Shown here in pieces: positions 8,153 through 14,894 of a stretch of DNA of 21,794 nt. Below the pieces are notes generated by a model. That model ran no database searches. It saw nothing but the letters and a program-made list of their open reading frames with translations, and was not told the DNA's origin. The translations under genes and the position numbers were made by a program. Source of the stretch: an uncultured Bacillota bacterium (GTDB lineage Bacteria > Bacillota > Clostridia > Christensenellales > UBA1242); NCBI GenBank assembly GCA_947088415.1, contig CAMUGK010000007.1, positions 1 to 21,794 of the forward strand, written 5' to 3'. Each line of letters starts with the position of its first letter. The stretch's first letter is position 1.

Positions 8153-9512
8153 AGAACTAAAAAAAGCTCCAATGCTTTTTGTATTTTTGTTTATCTTAAT
8201 TGCGTTCACTCCAGCTGCAATTTTTTTTCCAGGAGAAAATCGTAATCGTGCAGTCGTGACTGCCATTGGAATAGATAAAGCAGATGAAGGTGTTGAAATT
8301 TCTCTCTTAACCTTTATTCCAACAGCAAATCCTACATATACTGAAACAAATTCGGTTATAAGTGCAACAGGTGGTAGCATAGCGGATGCACTTCATCAAG
8401 CTCAAATTTCAATGGGAAAACGTGTTGGTCTTTCTCATGCAAAAACTACAGTTATTGGCAAAACGTTAATGGAAGAAGATATAACACCAAGCATTGACTA
8501 TCTAAGTCGAATTGCTTCGCTATCAGAAAATACAATTTTGATTGGCACAGACGGCAACGCTAAAGATTTTTTAAAAGCTTCTCAATCATTGGGTGAAGAT
8601 TTAGGACTTAAACTTGAACAGCTTGTTGGGTATAATGTTCAAAAGATATTTGTAACCGAAACAAGTTTGGAATCCTTTTATCAAGGTTATTTTAGTCCTG
8701 TAAAAAGTTCGTTAATAGGCTTTTTTCAATTAAAAGATGAAAATACGTCAGATATTGCTTCAATGGAATCAGGACAATCAGGCAGTTCGTCAAATTCGGG
8801 TGGAAAAAGTGAAGGCGGTGGAAGCACAAGTCAAAGTTCATCTCAAGTCAGTAATAGTGGTGGCGAATCAAATTCTTCAAGTGGGGGAAACGGCGGAGGA
8901 AATGGACAAGGCTCAGAAGGTGGCTCATCGGGTGGAGAAAGTTCATCAAGCGGTAGTGGTGGAGAAGGGAGACAAAAGATTATCAATAATGGCGATGCAC
9001 TTTTATTAAAAAATGGCAAAAAAGTTACAGTTTTGTCAGAACAACAAGTGCAAGGTCTTAATATTGTCAACCCTGAAGCCGTAGGTCAAGTCATACCTAT
9101 TTATGGAGTGACAAATCAAGATTTTGATAATGCAAATTTAACATATGCAGTAAGAAATAAAGATGTCAGAACAAGTTTAAAACTTGAAAATGGCAGACCA
9201 ATTTATGCAATAAGTGTAAATTTAGGTGTTGAACTTATTGAAATAGTTGGAAATAAAGAAGATGTAAAACTAAACAGTCTTTTCACTGTTTTAACTCAAG
9301 AAGTAAGTGATAAGATTGAAGAATATTGCAAAAAAGAATTCTCTTCTGCACTCAAAATTTTAAGAGAAAATAAAACTGATGTTCTTGGCTTAACACTTCA
9401 AATGCAAACCTCTGGAAAAGCTTTGAGTGACTTTTATAAAAATATGCAAGATAAGGAAGATATTTTAAATCAAGTTACATTTTCCTTGACTGTCAATTGC
9501 AAAAGTGAATAA
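8136..9512 (+). CDS. gerAC: spore germination protein of the Ger(x)C family, atypical
   Basis: C-subunit of the germinant receptor. 458 residues, longer than the roughly 360-400 typical of the family. The N-terminal domain shows the VVTAIGIDKADEG block (residues about 40-52) and the S-H-A-K-T-T-V-I-G stretch. The C-terminal domain is around 290-455. Two oddities are visible. First, GerC proteins normally have a lipobox cysteine followed by W-D; here the N-terminus is a plain hydrophobic helix (about 12-31) with no cysteine, so it probably stays as an uncleaved membrane anchor. Second, residues about 211-279 are an almost pure Gly/Ser/Gln/Glu/Asn insert between the two domains. The start is ATG 8136 with AAGGAG at 8125-8130, inside gerAB. 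Confidence 0.9.
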   Translation: MKRFFKELKKAPMLFVFLFILIAFTPAAIFFPGENRNRAVVTAIGIDKADEGVEISLLTFIPTANPTYTETNSVISATGGSIADALHQAQISMGKRVGLSHAKTTVIGKTLMEEDITPSIDYLSRIASLSENTILIGTDGNAKDFLKASQSLGEDLGLKLEQLVGYNVQKIFVTETSLESFYQGYFSPVKSSLIGFFQLKDENTSDIASMESGQSGSSSNSGGKSEGGGSTSQSSSQVSNSGGESNSSSGGNGGGNGQGSEGGSSGGESSSSGSGGEGRQKIINNGDALLLKNGKKVTVLSEQQVQGLNIVNPEAVGQVIPIYGVTNQDFDNANLTYAVRNKDVRTSLKLENGRPIYAISVNLGVELIEIVGNKEDVKLNSLFTVLTQEVSDKIEEYCKKEFSSALKILRENKTDVLGLTLQMQTSGKALSDFYKNMQDKEDILNQVTFSLTVNCKSE

Positions 9513-9513
9513 T

Positions 9514-9530
9514 AGCGACCAGATGTCGCT
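9514..9530. repeat. small palindrome, GCGAC-CAGAT-GTCGC family, copy 1
   Basis: AGCGAC (9514-9519), loop CAGAT, GTCGCT (9525-9530), starting one base after the gerAC stop. The 15-base core recurs exactly at 9583-9597. It is followed at 9531-9545 by CGATTATCTATTGAG, which recurs inverted at 14864-14878. Confidence 0.75.
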
Positions 9531-9618
9531 CGATTATCTATTGAGAATATTTAAAACACAAAGTGATAATTAATTCACCCTTGCGACCAGATGTCGCCCG
9601 CAAGCCTAACGCTTGGCG
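9531..9618 (+). repeat. composite intergenic repeat (copy A)
   Basis: Order: CGATTATCTATTGAG (9531-9545), about 32 variable bases, TTCACC, the second GCGACCAGATGTCGC palindrome (9583-9597), then CAAGCCTAACGCTTGGCG (9601-9618). The first and last modules both occur in reverse orientation at 14817-14894, where the TTCACC is also kept but the GCGAC palindrome is absent. This looks like one dispersed non-coding repeat family with an optional hairpin insert. A degenerate piece (CCGACTACTAG...CTAACGC) follows at about 9782-9800. Confidence 0.7.
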
Positions 9619-9624
9619 TTTTTA

Positions 9625-9748
9625 TGTCATTCTGAGTGGAGTGGCATTAGCCACGAAATCGAAGAATCTTACGACCTTAGAAACAGCTATTGGCTGTTTT
9701 TGATTGTCTTTAGATCCTTCGACTCGACTTCGTCGGCTCAGGATGACA
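9625..9748. repeat. REP/MITE-like long palindrome
   Basis: The outer arms TGTCATTCTGAG (9625-9636) and CTCAGGATGACA (9737-9748) pair with one G:T. The inner arms TCGAAGAATCT (9659-9669) and AGATCCTTCGA (9712-9722) also pair with one G:T. Inside are GTGGC-ATTA-GCCAC (9641-9654) and AAACAGC-TATTG-GCTGTTT (9681-9699). The whole 124 bases can fold as one branched stem. The GTCATTCTGAG/CTCAGGATGAC ends resemble a widespread bacterial intergenic repeat type. No transposase is present, and no target duplication was identified. Confidence 0.65.
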
Positions 9749-9817
9749 ATACTGCCTGTCATTTCGGCAATCACATGTCGTCCGACTACTAGACTAACGC
9801 AGAGTTACTATAAATAA

Positions 9818-9842
9818 AAAAAAGTGGCATTGCCACTTTTTT
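9818..9842. terminator. terminator closing the ger operon
   Basis: AAAAAAGTGGCA (9818-9829) pairs with TGCCACTTTTTT (9831-9842). It has a GC core and a T-tract on the plus strand and is symmetric, so it could work both ways. It lies about 300 bases after the gerAC stop, beyond the repeats, which would therefore be transcribed as part of the operon's 3' end. Apart from the listed repeats, bases 9513-9905 contain no gene that I can support. Confidence 0.75.
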
Positions 9843-9905
9843 GTCGAAATTTAATTTTCTTCTTATTTTATTTGAATAAATATTAAACAACTGCCTTAAA
9901 TATGG

Positions 9906-9934
9906 TTGCTAATAATTTTTATTTGTGTTAAAAT
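9906..9934 (+). promoter_or_regulatory. sigma-A promoter of ftsH
   Basis: TTGCTA at 9906-9911, 17-base spacer, TAAAAT at 9929-9934 with TGT directly before it (extended -10). The expected start is near 9941, so the in-frame ATG at 9938 cannot be the translation start. Confidence 0.65.
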
Positions 9935-9964
9935 ATCATGTATAACACTAAAGGAGGACTTATA

Positions 9965-12256
9965 GTGAAAGAACAAAAATCAAAATTTAAAATGTCATAT
10001 GTTATTACTTTAATCTTGGTTGTTTTGCTTATCTGTCTTTTGTTCATTCCAACTGGTTATAGTGGCATAATGCTTACAAATCCTAGTCAAGATGTGCAAG
10101 AGCTTATCGACGGAACTTTCAAGCCGAACAAAGAGTATGAAGGCAGTCAACAAATGGTGGCTTTCTATTATAAAGATGGAAAGGCTTACATTTTAGTTAA
10201 AGATAGCAAATTTACTGGCAGATTTCCAAAATATAGTGACTATTATTTCAATTATGAAAGAGGAACAGATAGTTTAGTCGACGATGTTTTAGTTGCAATT
10301 AAAGAACATAATGACAAATTATCTGACCAATCTTTAGCAATTCAATATTCTGGCCCACAAGCAGATGGAATTAATTGGTGGGATATTATTTATCCAATAT
10401 TGTATATTGGGTTTGGACTTTTCCTTGTTTGGATGATTTTCAGAATGATTGGTGGTGCAAACAAGGGTGCAATGACTTTTGGAAAAGCCAATGCAAGAGC
10501 TTACACATCAAACAAAGTTAAATTCTCAGATGTTGCAGGCACAGAAGAAGAAAAAGAAGAACTTGCCGAACTTGTTGAATTTTTGAAGAACCCTAAAAAG
10601 TTTACAGCACTTGGTGCAAGGATTCCTAAAGGGGTGCTTTTAGTTGGCCCTCCAGGGACTGGTAAAACACTTCTTGCAAGAGCGGTTGCAGGGGAAGCTA
10701 ATGTTCCATTTATTTCAATAAGCGGTTCAGACTTTGTTGAAATGTTTGTTGGTGTTGGTGCTTCTCGTGTGAGAGATTTATTTGAACAAGCAAAGAAAAA
10801 CAAACCTTGTATTATCTTTATTGATGAAATCGATGCTGTTGGTCGTCAACGTGGTGCAGGGCTTGGTGGCGGAAACGATGAAAGAGAACAAACGCTCAAT
10901 CAACTTCTTGTTGAAATGGACGGTTTTGAAGCCAATGAAGGTATTATTGTTTTGGCGGCAACAAACCGAAGTGATGTTCTTGACCCAGCCCTTATGCGTC
11001 CAGGCAGATTTGATAGACAAGTTTATGTAAATATTCCAGACGTTAAAGGCAGAGAAGGAATACTTCGTATTCATGCAAAAAATAAACCAATTGATGAAAA
11101 TGTTGACTTTAAAACACTTGCCAAAATCACAGTTGGCTTTACTGGAGCAGATATTGAAAACATGCTTAATGAAGCAGCAATTTTGGCAGCAAGGGCAAAT
11201 AGACCTAAAATCTTGATGACAGATATTACAGAAGGCATCAACAAAGTAATCATGGGGCCACAAAAGAAGTCTCGTCTTGTAACAGAAAAAGATAAAAAAC
11301 TTACTGCTTATCATGAAGCAGGGCATGCAATTCTTGCAATGAAGTTAGAGCATTGTGACAGCGTTCAAGAAGTTTCAATCATTCCACGTGGAATGGCTGG
11401 TGGCTATACAATGCAACGTCCTGAAAATGATGATAGAAATGACACTTACAATCATCTTATGGACGAAATTGCAGTGTGCATGGGTGGCAGAATTGCCGAA
11501 GAAATTATATTTAAAGATATTACAACTGGTGCTTCTGGAGATATAAACCAAGCAACAAAACTTGCACATAACATGGTTTATCGTTATGGTATGAGCAAAC
11601 ATCTTGGATTTATGAGTCTTGACACTTCAGAACAAGTATTTATCGGAAGAGATTATCAAACAAAACATGAATTTTCTGACAAGCTTGCAGCCGAGGCTGA
11701 TGATGAAATTCGTGATATATTAGATTATAACTATAAACGTGCAAAGAAAATTTTGTCAGACAATATTTCACTTATGCATGAAATGGTTAAACTCTTGCTT
11801 GAAAGAGAAACAATCTATAAATTTGAAAGTGACCTTTTGCTTGAAGGCAAAAAAGCTGATGAAATTTTGATTATTCTTGAAAAACGAGATAAAGAGCAAA
11901 AAGTTAAAGAAGCAAAAGAACGTGAAATTATGCAAAAACAGGCAAGACTTGACGCATATCGACAAAAAGTTATTGATGGCGAAAAATTGCTTGCAGGTGG
12001 AATTATCACTGAAGAAGAATATGCATCAATCAAAAATGAATACCAAAACTATTTAAAAGGACTTGAGGCCCAAGAAAAACAAGTCGAAAATCAAGAAGAA
12101 GTTAAAGAAAAGAGCGAAACTAAAAAGAAACCTCAAACAAAAACTCAAGAAAAACCTGCAGTTAAAAAGGTGATTACAAAACTTAAAGATGACGCCGAAA
12201 AGAAAACGCAAACCAAAAAGTCAACAAAAAAATCAGACACCGACAACAAGGAGTAA
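9965..12256 (+). CDS. ftsH: ATP-dependent zinc metalloprotease FtsH
   Basis: Membrane-anchored AAA+ protease that degrades misfolded and regulatory membrane proteins; in sporulating bacteria it also affects sporulation entry. 763 residues from GTG 9965, chosen because AAAGGAGG (9950-9957) lies 7 bases upstream and an ATG at 9938 precedes both this site and the transcript start. Two helices (about 12-33 and 132-153) flank an outer domain. Walker A is GPPGTGKT at 228-235, Walker B IIFIDE ends at D287-E288, and the zinc motif HEAGH is at 450-454. The core ends near residue 640. The remaining roughly 120 residues are a charged coiled-coil and a Lys/Glu tail, longer than in typical FtsH, with a SHOCT-like piece near 665-695. 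The next gene starts 3 bases after the stop. Confidence 0.96.
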   Translation: MKEQKSKFKMSYVITLILVVLLICLLFIPTGYSGIMLTNPSQDVQELIDGTFKPNKEYEGSQQMVAFYYKDGKAYILVKDSKFTGRFPKYSDYYFNYERGTDSLVDDVLVAIKEHNDKLSDQSLAIQYSGPQADGINWWDIIYPILYIGFGLFLVWMIFRMIGGANKGAMTFGKANARAYTSNKVKFSDVAGTEEEKEELAELVEFLKNPKKFTALGARIPKGVLLVGPPGTGKTLLARAVAGEANVPFISISGSDFVEMFVGVGASRVRDLFEQAKKNKPCIIFIDEIDAVGRQRGAGLGGGNDEREQTLNQLLVEMDGFEANEGIIVLAATNRSDVLDPALMRPGRFDRQVYVNIPDVKGREGILRIHAKNKPIDENVDFKTLAKITVGFTGADIENMLNEAAILAARANRPKILMTDITEGINKVIMGPQKKSRLVTEKDKKLTAYHEAGHAILAMKLEHCDSVQEVSIIPRGMAGGYTMQRPENDDRNDTYNHLMDEIAVCMGGRIAEEIIFKDITTGASGDINQATKLAHNMVYRYGMSKHLGFMSLDTSEQVFIGRDYQTKHEFSDKLAAEADDEIRDILDYNYKRAKKILSDNISLMHEMVKLLLERETIYKFESDLLLEGKKADEILIILEKRDKEQKVKEAKEREIMQKQARLDAYRQKVIDGEKLLAGGIITEEEYASIKNEYQNYLKGLEAQEKQVENQEEVKEKSETKKKPQTKTQEKPAVKKVITKLKDDAEKKTQTKKSTKKSDTDNKE

Positions 12257-12259
12257 AAC

Positions 12260-12997
12260 ATGAGTGAATTAGAAGAAAATAATGTGTCAGAAGTTCAAGA
12301 AGAACAAGTTGAGATTGAAAAATCTAATCAACAAACTGATGAAGAAAAGAAAAATCAAATAATTGAAAAATATGTTGCAAGAAAAAACTTTAAAAATAAG
12401 GTTGGATTGTTAGTTGGCGTTTGTGGAAGTTTAGTTCTTGCCATTGCAGTCATTATTGTTGCTTGCTTACAATTTTCTGTTTTGCCAAAGTTTTTGCAAG
12501 ACAATCAAATTGATAGATTTGAAATCACTTTGAATGGAACTTCACAAACACCTTTCAATCGTGAAAATCAAGAATTTAAGAATATTAAAATAAAATTTCA
12601 AAATGCTTTTTCATTGAGTCTTATGTCTGCAATTTTCACAGACCAAACAGGAAACTTTTTCTTAGATGAAGATACTAATAAATTTCAAGAGTCAAGCCTT
12701 TCTAGCTATGTTGGTGGCAATAATTATATAAAAGTTCAATATACTCAAGAGCAAAAGATTAAAAATAATGACGGAAGTTTATATCAATCATATAGAAATC
12801 CACCAAATAATTTGACTTACAATGCAATTTATGTTGGACTGCAAAGCGAAAACGAATTTAAAGATGTTATAATTGTAATTCCTGTTTATGGAAGTTATTC
12901 TGGAAATGACCAAACAGTTGCAATGCTTGCTAAAATTACAGTTAATGCAAATTTGTATAACTTTACACAATACCTTACAGAACTTTTAGATAAATAA
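12260..12997 (+). CDS. single-pass membrane protein coupled to ftsH
   Basis: 245 residues, family not recognised. Residues 1-45 are Glu/Gln/Lys-rich and probably cytoplasmic. One hydrophobic helix covers about 46-71. The remaining part is a soluble, beta-rich domain with many Asn, Gln and Tyr and no cysteine, presumably outside the membrane. The ribosome site AAGGAG (12248-12253) is inside the last ftsH codons and only 3 bases separate the genes, so translation is coupled. A substrate-adaptor or regulatory role next to FtsH is possible from position only. The architecture repeats that of the proteins encoded at 2697 and 4638 (short inner tail, one helix, unknown outer domain), though no sequence similarity is obvious by eye. 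Confidence 0.85.
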   Translation: MSELEENNVSEVQEEQVEIEKSNQQTDEEKKNQIIEKYVARKNFKNKVGLLVGVCGSLVLAIAVIIVACLQFSVLPKFLQDNQIDRFEITLNGTSQTPFNRENQEFKNIKIKFQNAFSLSLMSAIFTDQTGNFFLDEDTNKFQESSLSSYVGGNNYIKVQYTQEQKIKNNDGSLYQSYRNPPNNLTYNAIYVGLQSENEFKDVIIVIPVYGSYSGNDQTVAMLAKITVNANLYNFTQYLTELLDK

Positions 12998-13046
12998 AAA
13001 TCCACGGTTTAGTTACTTACTTTTGAAACTAGCGGAATAATAAAAG

Positions 13047-13083
13047 AAACCTAAACCAAAACAATGGCTTAGGTTTTCTTTTT
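13047..13083 (+). terminator. terminator of the ftsH unit
   Basis: AAACCTAAACC (13047-13057) pairs with GGCTTAGGTTT (13066-13076) with one A:C mismatch and an 8-base loop. TTTTCTTTTTG follows. GGTTTAG at 13006-13012 is perfectly complementary to the inner part CTAAACC (13051-13057), so an alternative pairing exists. Confidence 0.65.
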
Positions 13084-13240
13084 GTTCTTACTCTCTCTTA
13101 ACCAGCAAAAAAAACGAATATCTCTGCCGTTGTCATAGGTTGTCGTAAAAATAAATAATCTACTAATCATAAGACACTTGCCTTGACCTTGACAACAAAG
13201 AATATTCGTTTACACTAGAATAATAGAGAGAAGAAAACAA
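13081..13240. repeat. long imperfect inverted repeat (IR1)
   Basis: The perfect arms AAACGAATAT (13112-13121) and ATATTCGTTT (13202-13211) are followed inward by GTTGTCA..AGGT (13129-13140) against ACCT-TGACAAC (13186-13196), and outward by a TTCTTACTCTCTC-like left part against a matching GAGAGAAGAA right part (around 13225-13234). The centre (about 13141-13180) is AT-rich. Non-coding, and possibly a degenerated MITE-like element. Confidence 0.55.
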
Positions 13241-13242
13241 AA

Positions 13243-13289
13243 GCAAAAGAGCGGGCAGCGTTACGCTCTGCCAGCAACCGCTCTTTTGC
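13243..13289. repeat. GC-rich hairpin (IR2)
   Basis: GCAAAAGAGCGG (13243-13254) pairs perfectly with CCGCTCTTTTGC (13278-13289). The loop folds again: GGCAG/CTGCC (13254-13258 with 13268-13272) or AGCG-TTA-CGCT (13257-13267). It is noticeably GC-richer than its surroundings. There is no T-run beyond four bases, so it is not a clear terminator. Confidence 0.65.
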
Positions 13290-13305
13290 AAACAAAATTG
13301 AGTTA

Positions 13306-13367
13306 TAGGCGTGTGCTTGTCTGGCGAGGCGAAGCCGAGCCACTTGTTCAAGACAAGCACACGCCTA
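13306..13367. repeat. 17-bp perfect inverted repeat with structured loop (IR3)
   Basis: TAGGCGTGTGCTTGTCT (13306-13322) is the exact reverse complement of 13351-13367. The loop holds GGC-GA-GGC-GAA-GCC-GA-GCC (13323-13341), a stem whose two GA/GA positions could form tandem sheared pairs, then ACTTGTTCA. CTTGT near 13343-13347 can pair with ACAAG in the right arm, so two folds compete. The region is non-coding. Together with IR1 and IR2 it fills the gap before the MFS gene. Confidence 0.7.
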
Positions 13368-13405
13368 AATGCCAAAACAAAAAGTTTTATGTATTTTTAT
13401 ATTTT

Positions 13406-13436
13406 TTGTGCAAATTGTAAGAATTTATGTTATAAT
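13406..13436 (+). promoter_or_regulatory. extended -10 promoter of the MFS gene
   Basis: TGT-TATAAT with the hexamer at 13431-13436. The best -35 (TTGTGC, 13406-13411) is at 19 bases and poor, which fits reliance on the extended -10. The predicted start is near 13443, right before the AGGA ribosome site. Confidence 0.55.
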
Positions 13437-13454
13437 TCATCATAGGACAAATAA

Positions 13455-14693
13455 ATGGAAGAAAAAACATATAAAAAGAATTACAATAAATTATATTTTG
13501 CTGTCTCGTTTGATAACATCGCAAACGAACTTAGTTGTTCTGCACTTATAACTGGTTATGCTATATATTTAGGACTAAGCGAAAAACTTATTTCGCTTTT
13601 TCTTGCGTTAAGAGTATTATTTTGTATAGTTCAAATATTTAGTGCGCCTCTTTTTTCAAGAATTAAGCAATCCAAAAGAACCATTCTTTCCATCTATTAT
13701 TTTTCAAGAATCACTTTCTTTTTGTTAATCTTTCTTTGTTTTGTTCCAAACCATGTGGCAAAAACATCTTTGTTTTTAATTCTGATATCAATAAACTCAA
13801 TTTGTGCTCAAATTACATATGCACCTTTCGTAAATTGGAGAATGCAAACTTTACACAAAAATGATGCGAAAAAATTCTATTGGCAAAAAAACACTTTAGT
13901 TGTTATTATGGCTACTATAATTCAATTTTTGTTGAGTTTCATATTGGATAATTACGATTCTTATTATGTATATCTTTTAATTTTCATTTGTATTTTAACA
14001 ATAACGAGTATCGATGTCATACTTCGTATAAAATTAGATAAACCCATCGTGTTAGAAAAAGAAAAAATTTCTTTGAAGGAAACAATTTCTACACCTATTA
14101 AAGATAAGTCATTTTCTAAAATAATTGTCATTACAACTCTTTATAATTTTGCATACAATTTAGGAACATGCTTTTTATCTTTATATTTATTAAGATATAT
14201 AGGCTTAAGTTATGTGTATATTACAATTTTAGCAGTTATAAATTACTTGGCTAATATTTTAGGAGGATGGGTTTTCAGCAAAATTGCGATAAAATATAAT
14301 AATTATAAAATGTGTGTACTTTGTAGTTTTATTTCTCTTATTATACTTACTCTAAGTTTGACCATATTTAAAAATACTTTAATTTATATACTTCCTTTAA
14401 TATATCTGATTTTCGGATTTGGACGTGCTGGGTTTTCACTTTTTGAATCTAATGGTATTTACGAATATGCTTCTATAGATAATAAAACCATGTATGTGTC
14501 GGTTTGCAAGTTCTTTGTAGGGCTTTCAAGCTTAGTGATTACTTTACTATCAATATTTTGCATAAATCAACAAAATAATCTATGGGTGTATCGTATATTA
14601 TTTCTTGTCGCATCAATAGTTTCTTTATTAACCATGATTTTGTATATCATTTTATTTTTAAAAAATAAAAATGTAAAGAAAAATAAAATATAA
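13455..14693 (+). CDS. major facilitator superfamily transporter
   Basis: 412 residues with about twelve hydrophobic helices in two halves joined by a charged loop around residues 195-218 (RIKLDKPIV...EKEKISLKET). This is the normal MFS layout; a basic loop between helices 2 and 3 (SRIKQSKR) matches the usual position of the conserved loop. Substrate unknown: no drug- or sugar-specific motif was recognised. The start is ATG 13455 with AGGA at 13444-13447. It has its own promoter and terminator, so it is a single-gene unit. It uses ATA and TTA codons more freely than leuS or ftsH and lies between two blocks of repeats, which suggests, but does not prove, recent acquisition. Confidence 0.85.
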   Translation: MEEKTYKKNYNKLYFAVSFDNIANELSCSALITGYAIYLGLSEKLISLFLALRVLFCIVQIFSAPLFSRIKQSKRTILSIYYFSRITFFLLIFLCFVPNHVAKTSLFLILISINSICAQITYAPFVNWRMQTLHKNDAKKFYWQKNTLVVIMATIIQFLLSFILDNYDSYYVYLLIFICILTITSIDVILRIKLDKPIVLEKEKISLKETISTPIKDKSFSKIIVITTLYNFAYNLGTCFLSLYLLRYIGLSYVYITILAVINYLANILGGWVFSKIAIKYNNYKMCVLCSFISLIILTLSLTIFKNTLIYILPLIYLIFGFGRAGFSLFESNGIYEYASIDNKTMYVSVCKFFVGLSSLVITLLSIFCINQQNNLWVYRILFLVASIVSLLTMILYIILFLKNKNVKKNKI

Positions 14694-14723
14694 ACGTAAA
14701 ATATTTTAAAATTTTAACAAATA

Positions 14724-14760
14724 ACAAAAACGAACCTTCATTTTTCAAGTTCGGTTTTTG
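14724..14760. terminator. terminator between the MFS gene and the convergent ATPase
   Basis: CGAAC (14731-14735) pairs with GTTCG (14749-14753), extended by TT/AA past a bulged C, with A-tract before and T-tract GTTTTTG after. It can serve the MFS gene and, read from the other strand, the ATPase gene. Confidence 0.6.
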
Positions 14761-14816
14761 CTAGTTTCAAAATTTATAACCCTTAATCCGTGGTTTTTTA
14801 TTTGTTAAAGTTTTTT

Positions 14817-14894
14817 AAGCGTTAGGCTTGTGGTGAATAGAATACATATTGAATTTCAAATCGCTCAATAGATAATCGCCAAGCGTTAGGCTTG
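14817..14894 (-). repeat. composite intergenic repeat (copy B, inverted)
   Basis: On the minus strand: CAAGCCTAACGCTTGG, CGATTATCTATTGAG (plus 14864-14878), about 35 bases ending in TTCACC, and a second CAAGCCTAACGCTT (plus 14817-14830). It matches copy A at 9531-9618, with the 18-base module CGCCAAGCGTTAGGCTTG (14877-14894) identical in reverse complement. It touches the ATPase stop codon: the adjoining CCGACGACTAG (last two Asp codons and TAG) also resembles the flank near 9782-9792, so the repeat may have supplied the present gene end. Confidence 0.7.

Noticed and set aside
9514..9618. CRISPR array
   Set aside because: The repeated units are short palindromes with irregular spacing, only two exact copies, and no cas genes nearby.
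9625..9748. Insertion sequence
   Set aside because: Palindromic and repeat-like, but no transposase frame is present and no target duplication was identified.
9938..9964. ATG 9938 as ftsH start
   Set aside because: It lies at or before the predicted transcript start and upstream of the AAAGGAGG site, which clearly serves GTG 9965.
10778..11326. Long minus-strand open frame of 182 codons opposite ftsH
   Set aside because: It is antisense to the conserved AAA+ core of ftsH, is Cys/Phe/Asn-rich as expected for a shadow frame, and has no ribosome site.
13163..13375. Minus-strand open frame of 70 codons through IR1-IR3
   Set aside because: It is formed by the inverted repeats, has no ribosome site, and its composition reflects the repeat sequences.
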